DNA from: Gerris lacustris
Lineage: Eukaryota; Arthropoda; Insecta; Hemiptera; Gerridae
Length of the DNA: 64,000 nucleotides
Assembly: GCA_951217055.1 (NCBI GenBank)
Contig: OX578279.1
Span: 27,864,173-27,928,172, forward strand
Reading direction: 5' to 3'
A program made the position numbers and the translations under genes. The notes beneath the pieces were generated by a model. The model ran no database searches and was not told the DNA's origin. It saw only the letters and a program-made list of their open reading frames with translations. Below are positions 56,999 to 64,000 of this stretch, piece after piece (within the stretch, counting starts at the first letter, position 1; every line of letters begins with the position of its first letter).

Positions 56999-57426
56999 AT
57001 CTACGATTGTTAGATTTAAATAATAAACAAAGAAACAAATAAACTTGCTGTATGTAAGTTCTTATCTCTCTCTTGATAAAGATGGCATTAATTCATTAGT
57101 TGTATTTTTTGCCGAATTAATTATTTCTGGAGGATTATTATTCTCCACATTTTCGTCAAAGTCACTTGATTCACTCATTGTTTTTCACTAAAAACTCGAT
57201 ATAAACAGTTACTTTAATAAAAGAACAGCAAATTAGTTTTGTTAAATGTAAACAAACTCACTAATCGTGCGTAAAGCTGAAGAATTCTTCTTCTTTACCG
57301 CACTAGCGTGGTAAAGAAGAGGAATTATTCAGAACTGTGAGACGCAATGAATACAAGTACGTAAATAATCACTTTCTACGCATCTAAACAAAGATATAAT
57401 GTTTATATTTCGTATCAATCGTAGAT
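56999..57426 (-). mobile_element. Crypton-type unit with 11-bp inverted ends
   Basis: ATCTACGATTG at 56999-57009 is matched by CAATCGTAGAT at 57416-57426. On the minus strand the unit holds a leader of ~240 bp (GATGCGTAGAAAGTGATTAT, GTTTGTTTACATTTAAC), then the recombinase start codon at 57176-57178 and a short exon. The same unit in permuted order is found at 34.0-34.5 kb. Inverted ends are not a defining feature of Cryptons, so the unit may be a non-autonomous derivative. Confidence 0.6.
57062..57178 (-). pseudogene. Crypton-type tyrosine recombinase, N-terminal exon
   Basis: From ATG 57178 it encodes 38 residues, MSESSDFDENVENN, PPEIINSAKN, then TTNELMPSLSRER. TAA follows (57062-57064) where the 34-kb copy has TAC (Tyr), after which ELTYSK continues in frame. 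The start matches the acidic N-terminus and LxPxxSRxRYExxY motif known from arthropod Crypton-like tyrosine recombinases (site-specific DNA strand exchange in the nucleus). The catalytic R-H-R-Y domain is not in the window. Confidence 0.6.
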
Positions 57427-59089
57427 AAAATATATTTAAAAAAAACAACTATAGACATTTATTTTCTAGACTTGACGAAATATTCATGCCAAATTTCAAG
57501 ATAAACCAAACAAATTGTTTTTATTTTTTTAATAAAAAATGTAAAAATTAAATTCATTAAATATAAAACTCATACGTTATTGTTTATGACTTTAAAGAAC
57601 ATCCATGCCAAATTTGAAGAGAATCGAACAAAGCGTTTGGTCGTAAGCGCGTAACAAACATTTTCAAACGAAATGCAAAACGGTCTAGTACCTGGGCAAG
57701 ACCGGGAAGAAAAAGAGAAAACATAGACCTCGCTTCGCCCGGTCAATAATGTATGATGCTTTATAACCTAACGCTTAAATATATATAACGCTATAAAATG
57801 AATGTATAACATCATATTAAATATAATGTATTTTAAAAGTACTTGGATGTAAGTACTTTCGTGTGATTTTTTTATTGTATCGATCTATTTTAACTATCCG
57901 CACTCTTCATTCCTATTTTGTTCGAATAAATGAAGTATTAATTTATTAACCAGGAAGTAAAACTATTTAAATAAGGATTGTTGAAAAATAATCATAAGTA
58001 GCAAAAGAGAATAGGAAATTCTCATTATAACAGCCTTTATTCATATGAAAAACAAATAAACAGCTATGTCAGTTAATTTAAGTTTAAAATTAATTAGTGA
58101 CTTGCGATTACATTGAAACATTGTGTCAATCGTTTTCCTTATTCGCTGGCAGCATATATCATTGACATTTATTCATATTTTAGTGAAAAATAATAAATAG
58201 TTTTTGCGGATCGTTTCATTTTATCATTAATAATTTTAAAAAGGGTCTGTTTGAGAAGAAGGAAGGGGATATTGAATTAAAGTTTATAAAAAGATGATTA
58301 GTACCGGTGTATTACTGGTGTTCTTTAATGAAACTTTTATAATTAAAATTGTTAGAAAAATAAATTGCAATTAAGCTGAATTATAAACTTTAATACTATT
58401 TACAACTAATTAAATATAATTTTTTTCAGTATTTAACTTAATTTACTAAGTTAGATCAGGTGTAAGGAGAGTATTTCCTAAAATATGAGTACATTTCAAA
58501 AATAGGGAGAGTTATAATAGCTTATCATTTACATTGAAGTTTAAAGTAGAGTTGTTACACTGTGGCTCTTGGTAAGGCTTTATATTTTTATACTTGCACA
58601 AGAAGTAACGTTCATATTGTCGAGTGCTCTTTTGATAAAACTTTTATGAGAAAACTTTTTTTGAACAAGTTTGAAACCTATAAGATAAGTATATGAACTT
58701 AAGAAATGGTTATTGTTCCGGTTAAAAAAACCTTACTACTTTCAAAAGAAATGATTTGTTTGTTTTTTCTCCCTTTGCTTTTGTCAATTTGTAGCAAAAA
58801 CTTAATGCTGATTGAAGCATTTGTCTGTCCCTCTAAATATCAAATCGACTAAAAGATATATCTTACGTGACAAATACTTCACTTCTTTCGTTTAGTCTAG
58901 TGTTTAGTATTATAGTACAATTATAAATCTTCTATTATTATATAAATAACTTACTTATCTACACTATGGAACGATAGCCAGCTTACAAATAATTTTATTG
59001 CAACGGATAAAAAATAAAAAGTAAATCAATAGCATTTATTTATATGAAGTATAAAGAGCCAGCGTAACCGTGTGCATTAAATTACTTGC
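57427..59089. other. AT-rich stretch, hpC end fragment at 57836
   Basis: 57836-57859 (AAAGTACTT-GGATGT-AAGTACTTT) is the end palindrome of hpC alone. 57470-57730 has repeat-like phrases (CATGCCAAATTTGAAGAG). The rest shows nothing. Confidence 0.5.
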
Positions 59090-59330
59090 CACGTCCGCTT
59101 GGCCATCAATAAATCAAGGACGGCACGAGGTCGAGGGTTCGATCCCTCGCCGTGATCCACTGATTTATATGGCTCACTAATGATCACACCATATTTTTTT
59201 TCAGGGGTAAATTGTGCAGAGGTATGATGAGTGTAGTGGCTGGCATTCTCAACCCCGGGGTTTTTAAAAAGGGCCTAAATAAGGCCCAATTGCTGGGTTT
59301 GAACAATCCGAATTAGGGGCTTGCCATAAT
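59090..59330 (+). repeat. SINE-E, tRNA-like repeat copy 2
   Basis: GGTTCGATCCC (59136-59146) lies in a perfect T-arm-like stem-loop (CGAGGGTTCGATCCCTCG). The body matches the 39.6-kb copy: GATCACACCATA, GGCTGGCATTCTCAACCCCG, GGGCCTAAATAAGGCCCAAT and AATCCGAATTAGG. No A box was found. It is a probable tRNA-derived SINE, not a tRNA gene. Confidence 0.6.
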
Positions 59331-59819
59331 GATACAGTGTCATTACAAGCTTATGTAAAATGCTTTGGCCTCCTTCAGAATGCCTTTTAAATTATCTCGG
59401 CTTACATTCCACTCTTCTTAGTTTATAAAATATTAAAAAAAATGTATTAAATTTAAATACATAAAAAGGTTATTATACGTAGTACAACTTATAATAAATT
59501 TAACATATAAATAGTTCATTTTAAAACTTTGAAATACTACAATTAATTAGTGAAAACTAAATTCCAAATATGCATGCAATATTTTACAGAATTAGCTAAA
59601 CTTTATTTGAGGCTGTGCTGTTGATTACTTCCGATTATTTCTTTACTTTTACTTATTTTTGTCGAGTTCACTAAGTAACGAAAGTGTTTTGATTATTCTA
59701 AAGATTTGTTTTACTCCTAATTTAAAATTTCCTAAACAAGAAAGGGAAATATTCTGAAAGCAGAACATTCGCTCAAATAGTAGAGAAAACTAAGGTAACT
59801 TTATTATTATTAATTAATG

Positions 59820-59823
<4 letters not shown>

Positions 59824-59910
<87 letters not shown>

Positions 59911-59914
59911 ATAT
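59824..59914. repeat. (AT)n tract
   Basis: A pure TA run ends in TGTATGTATATAT. Confidence 0.97.
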
Positions 59915-62900
59915 TATCTGCTATTGTTATGTGGTTATATTTGTTTTGTTCGTGTTGCACTATAAAAATTGCAACAACTCAATGCATAACAACTATATTT
60001 AGCCGTATGCATAACACACTAATATTCTTCTTATTAACGTTACTAATATGTTCTTATTTGTCGTCGAACAGAATAACGTATTACTAATAGTATAAATAAA
60101 CACTTCCTAGCAACCAGAATAATCCAAGTGTCTAGGGACACAACAATATTCAAGTGGATTTTGAACAAGGTTGCTTGGTTTGTAGCTAACTAGCCTGAAT
60201 AGTTTGAAGTAAGAAGATAGCTTAGTTCTCTTGTAGCAAGGTCTCTAAGTACTAAAACCCAAGTATAAAGTAGACAGTTGACGGAACATAGTATAAGATG
60301 AAATGGCAAAACACCGAGAGGAAACTAGTCTTAAACTTGATTAACTAGAACAGTTCTTCCTTTTCACGACCGATGCTTTTCTTCAAAAACTCTATTCAGA
60401 ATAAAGTTGCTTCTCGGCGGTTTCCTTCCGATTCAAACTTAAGTACCTCCGTGCTATAAATCTATCGTTAGTAAAGAGGCAAACTTGTCTTAAACGGATT
60501 TTCCTTTCTCTTTGGGAAAACAAGGGGGTAGAAAGGCTTTTCTGCTGTTCCTCCAAGTCTCTCTAAATGTACTTGACATCCTCTCGAATCATTAGGATTT
60601 CGATCCGCTCGTTCTCCACCCGCCAGCCCGATTTCCTACCGACTGACAGCGATTAAGCGTCACGGAGTTTCCAGGGGAGAAAAGTTAAAACGTGGGAGGA
60701 AGGGAGAAAGGAGAAACGTCACGATTTTCCCCTCCTTTCATCGAAGCCTGGGGCCGAAACAATCCTAAACTTGAGACAATGCTGACTATAATTTCCTGCC
60801 TCCCACTGTCAGCCCGCTCCTGCAAACCTCAGATATATAGTTTGAAACACATTTCCACGTCATTCCCTTCCCTATTCTACGTTCAATCATATCTACCAAT
60901 CTATCCTAAAATAACCAAACGTACGCTCTCTAAAAAAGAAAAAAAGAACCCTTGTTTATTAGCTTTTTTATGATGATGAGAAATATATTTAACATACTAC
61001 AAAGTCTGTCACTACTTCACAAAATATAGTAAAATTCATTTTAAAATCTTAAATTATAACATAATAGATAACGAATAAATATTATGGTAAACGAAATTAT
61101 TCTTTAATTTTGAAATACTCTTTTCCTCTAAATTTGAATATAATGATTCGTAAAATCAAGAAAACGTAATTGGACGAGAGGAAATTGTAAGACAAACTAA
61201 TTGGCACACTATTCTTCATATTTTTTTTTTTTTTTTTTTTATTTCATGGCAACAATTTTTATTTTCTCTTCATTGTGCCACCATTTAGGATTAAATTTCT
61301 CTAAGAGGGTGACTTCGACCTATGAACAAATAAAGGTTTATTGCAACTGCAAGGGATGTTTGTATGGTTTGCAGGACTTTTTAAACCCTGTGTTTAGAAC
61401 CTTCTTGTCTTAAGTCTTAAGACATGACGCGAATCGTAAATTTCTCTTCTTTATTGTTTTCTATCTTCTTATTACTTTTTAAAATGTGTAATAATTGTTA
61501 TGCTAACCCCGTTTGCTTCAATATACATAACAATATAAACAGCATGTTGTATCAATTTAAGTACTTGTATTCTATAAAGTTAGCACAGTTATTAATACTA
61601 ATTTTAATAAAGTTTTTAAAACATTTTTAAATTATAACTTTTTACTTGAAAAAAACATGATAACTTATCTACTCTAAGAAAATCTTTTTTAACAAGTTAA
61701 AGAAAAAGACAAAACTAAGTTTCCATTAATGTTTATAAAACTAGGGGAAGAAAGTTGTCTTCATGAGAATTTAAAACTTTTTTTTAAAAAAGTGAACTAT
61801 TCTAGAAATAAAAGCGAATCAGAGATTCTGTTACATTTACCTGCTGAAACATTTTTTTAATCTTTTGTACAATACTCAATGGGTAGTGTTAGAATGTAAG
61901 CGAGGTTTTTTCTCTCCTTTTTTTTTTTAGAAAAAACTAAGAGTTTTAAAACTCTTGTGACTGGTGAAATGTTCCGGAAGTAATTCGCTAAGAGAGCCTT
62001 CCCAAGTTCGCCCTTCCTTTTCCCTTCGCTATTGTTATAGATGTGTTTTCTCCTCGTTTCTTTCGGAGGGCACTTGAGACTTAATCACAGTTTTAGAGAG
62101 CTTAGTTTTTTAAAATACGAGGTATTTGATACTGGTATTAAATCTTTGAAGATCTAATGTTAAAGTAGCTATGTGATGCTTGACTCTATAATACTCTTCT
62201 GCTGTCCTCTATTGAATCTTTAGGTATTAAAATCTAGAACAATGGTACCTCAATAATCTTTTCTGATTTCTTCCTTTATACCGGATCTCCCTCTTTCCCT
62301 CTTAAAGTATTAAAAAGTGAAGGACAAAATCCAAATTATAAATACATCTTTTTGAAGATTTACCTTTTATTCTAGGTAAGAAATTACATCATATTTTGAC
62401 CTAAAATTCTTGTTAATCCTTCTTCAAAAGGGCTAAGATCAAGTTGAAGATCAGAAAGTACTTATAATCATTGACATTCTGGGTATTGAAGCTTTTTAGT
62501 ACGACAACATTTTTTAAGTTGTCTACATCTTAAAATTGTACAAACGGAAGGTATGGGATCCTATTATCATTCGTTTCCGGAGTTATATATTTTTTAATGT
62601 TTTCTTCCTAGCAAAAGAATAAAAATAAAAGAGACATTATAGCGAAAAATATAGTAAATGCTTCGCTTTAAAAAAAACTAATTTCTATACTTCCAAATTC
62701 AAATAGGCAATTCTATTTTTTTTTTAATTAGGACAATTTTCGTTGTATAAAAAATAAAATATAACCATTTTGTAGAATTTGATACAAAATACCCATTTTG
62801 GGTACCCTACCAAATACCCATATTATAGGATAGGGTAGGTGTTGAAATAATTTTGAACTGGAGTATATTTTGTGTTCATATTTTTATTTATAAGTTACTG

Positions 62901-63555
62901 AAAATAATGAACTGTTATAGGTCAATTTTTATTCAAATTAGAAAACTCATTCGAGTTTCTTTGTATAATTAGTATAATTTTTATATTTTTTTAATTTACA
63001 ATTGAAATGTTAGTATTATTAATATGTATTTTGCTGTGCACAAGAAATCGGCTATATGTAATAAGGAAGTTTAGAAAGAGAAGTTTGATTGTTAAGAGGT
63101 ACAAAGATACCAAACTTTAATTAAAACAAGATAAGAAATTGAATTAAATGTTTCATTATAATCCCTACAAATTTATTATTTTTTCTTCTTTTAAGCATTG
63201 TTAGTATTTTTATTTTTTCATTTAAGAAAATAATATAATACGGTTTGAAAATAATTGGGATAGATTAAACTAGGTGATTAAGTACTACTTTAATTTATAA
63301 AAGATTAAGTTCATAAAGCTGTCTACGTGACCTGTTATTATAAACAAGTATGATTATCTTTTAGCAGATAACAAATAGATTATTACAATTATAAATTCTT
63401 TTGAAATGTTTAATGAAGAATAAAGGAGGATCGCTTTTAGAATGGAATGAGATTAAATACATAGCTAAGTGTCTAGCTCGTTGTGATCTATATATTTGTG
63501 TCTAAAGAATTTCATTTAGGGAAGCCATGGACCAAAATTATTTAAGATGAGCTTC
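59915..63555. other. Long stretch without recognised genes
   Basis: 60350-60930 is noticeably less AT-rich and repeat-poor, with several pyrimidine-rich tracts and a TTAGGATTTCGATCCGCTCG phrase. It could hide an untranslated exon or a conserved regulatory block, but no open frame is convincing. 61222-61241 is a T run. The remainder is AT-rich. Confidence 0.45.
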
Positions 63556-63559
63556 TGTC

Positions 63560-63700
63560 TCGTCTTTCGCTTTTTTTATCGTTACTTGTCTGATTTTGAT
63601 TAAATTTGAAAGTCACATTTTGCCCATTGGTCATATTTATTTCAATATTCTTCGCCCATTATTTTCTCTTCCGCATGCGCACAAACCTTGTGTCGGAGTT
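63560..63700 (+). repeat. hpA-related fragment (divergent branch)
   Basis: TTGTCTGATTTTGATTAAAT, GCCCATTGGTCATATTTATT, and CTTCCGCATGCGCACAAACC follow the order seen at 9.9 and 35.5 kb. No ends are visible. Confidence 0.5.
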
Positions 63701-63716
63701 GGTAGTGAGAGTTGGT

Positions 63717-64000
63717 GTGTGGGTGTGGATGTATGGTGTGAAAACTTGGGACATGACAAAACATGTCTACAAAAGTTGAAAGTAACCCAGAGAAGCATGG
63801 AATGAAGGATGCTCAAGATCACGAGGAAAGAAAGGAAAACCAACGACTGGGTGAGGAATGAGACTGGGCTCTAGAGGATATAGGAAAAATAATGCTTGAA
63901 AGGAAAAGGGGCTGGGCCGGCCATCTATCAAGAAGGAATGATGGAAGATGGTCGAAATTTTTGATTCAGTGGTACTCCAGAGAATTAAAAAGACCAAGAG
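63717..64000 (+). pseudogene. LINE reverse-transcriptase C-terminal tail, decayed, runs off the edge
   Basis: Across three frames the translation reads VYGVKTWDMTKHVYK, KLKVTQRSME, MLKITRKERKTNDWVRNETG, then DIGKIMLERKRGWAGHLSR, RNDGRWSKFLIQWYSREL. This is the same post-RT region as the 2.3-2.6 kb remnant (TQRxMER, WAGHLxR, GRW). A TGA (63804-63806) replaces an Arg codon after SME. Frameshifts lie near 63765 and 63870. The last bases (KRPR) lead into the GRPxxRW motif, which would follow beyond the window. Confidence 0.82.

Noticed and set aside
59090..59160. Possible tRNA gene
   Set aside because: Only the T-arm-like part folds. There is no acceptor stem, D arm or anticodon arm, and a second copy with the same non-tRNA body exists at 39.6 kb.

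Overview
The window is AT-rich animal DNA, probably from an arthropod. The evidence for a eukaryote is the spliced kinase-like exon, the LINE and Ty3/Gypsy remnants, the many long (AT)n tracts, and long stretches with no open reading frame. The exact organism cannot be read from the sequence. Nothing prokaryotic (operons, ribosome binding sites, CRISPR) is present.

The only host protein-coding sequence I can support is one exon at 15553-15861 on the + strand. It carries the start codon and first 61 codons of a SCYL2-like (SCY1-like pseudokinase 2) protein, and it ends on a phase-0 splice donor. I recognise no second exon in the following 48 kb, so most of the right side is either one very large intron or the exons were missed.

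The rest is mainly transposable-element debris. 0-10 kb: a decayed LINE reverse-transcriptase tail (2.3-2.6 kb), then three giant inverted repeats (3.85-5.52, 6.72-7.73 and 8.41-9.34 kb), the last two separated by a 230-bp AT tract. 9.7-14.7 kb: several copies of a hairpin-ended family (called hpA here) and a 2.07-kb hAT-like element with nested insertions, including an hpC copy that carries a ~288-bp tandem repeat. 15-25 kb: the SCYL2-like exon, then copies of a second hairpin-ended family (hpB). 25-31 kb: more hpA and hpB, an IR-D hairpin element and a pyrimidine-rich minisatellite. 31-35 kb: hpC, a LINE reduced to ORF1 plus its 3' end, and fragments of a Crypton-type tyrosine recombinase unit. 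35-43 kb: hpA copies, a nested hairpin, a SINE-like repeat, a long-TIR element and a Harbinger-like MITE. 44-45.5 kb: a Ty3/Gypsy integrase remnant on the minus strand. 46-57.5 kb: AT tract, an hpB copy inserted in a MITE, hpA, a rearranged head-to-head hpB, hpC, and a second Crypton-type fragment next to a 103-bp palindrome. 57.5-64 kb: mostly plain AT-rich DNA, one SINE-like repeat, and a LINE tail running off the right edge.

The most unusual aspect is how palindromic the window is. Three families with no obvious sequence relationship (hpA, hpB, hpC) share one layout: a short terminal hairpin, then a CTGT/CCGT simple repeat, then in two of them a CCGATTTTGATGAAATTTGG-like stretch. Several inverted-repeat elements also carry CTGA(A/T)GA-stem-GAAA strings that resemble a hammerhead ribozyme core. 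Family names (hpA, hpB, hpC, IR-D, SINE-E, rep-F) are labels used only in this annotation.
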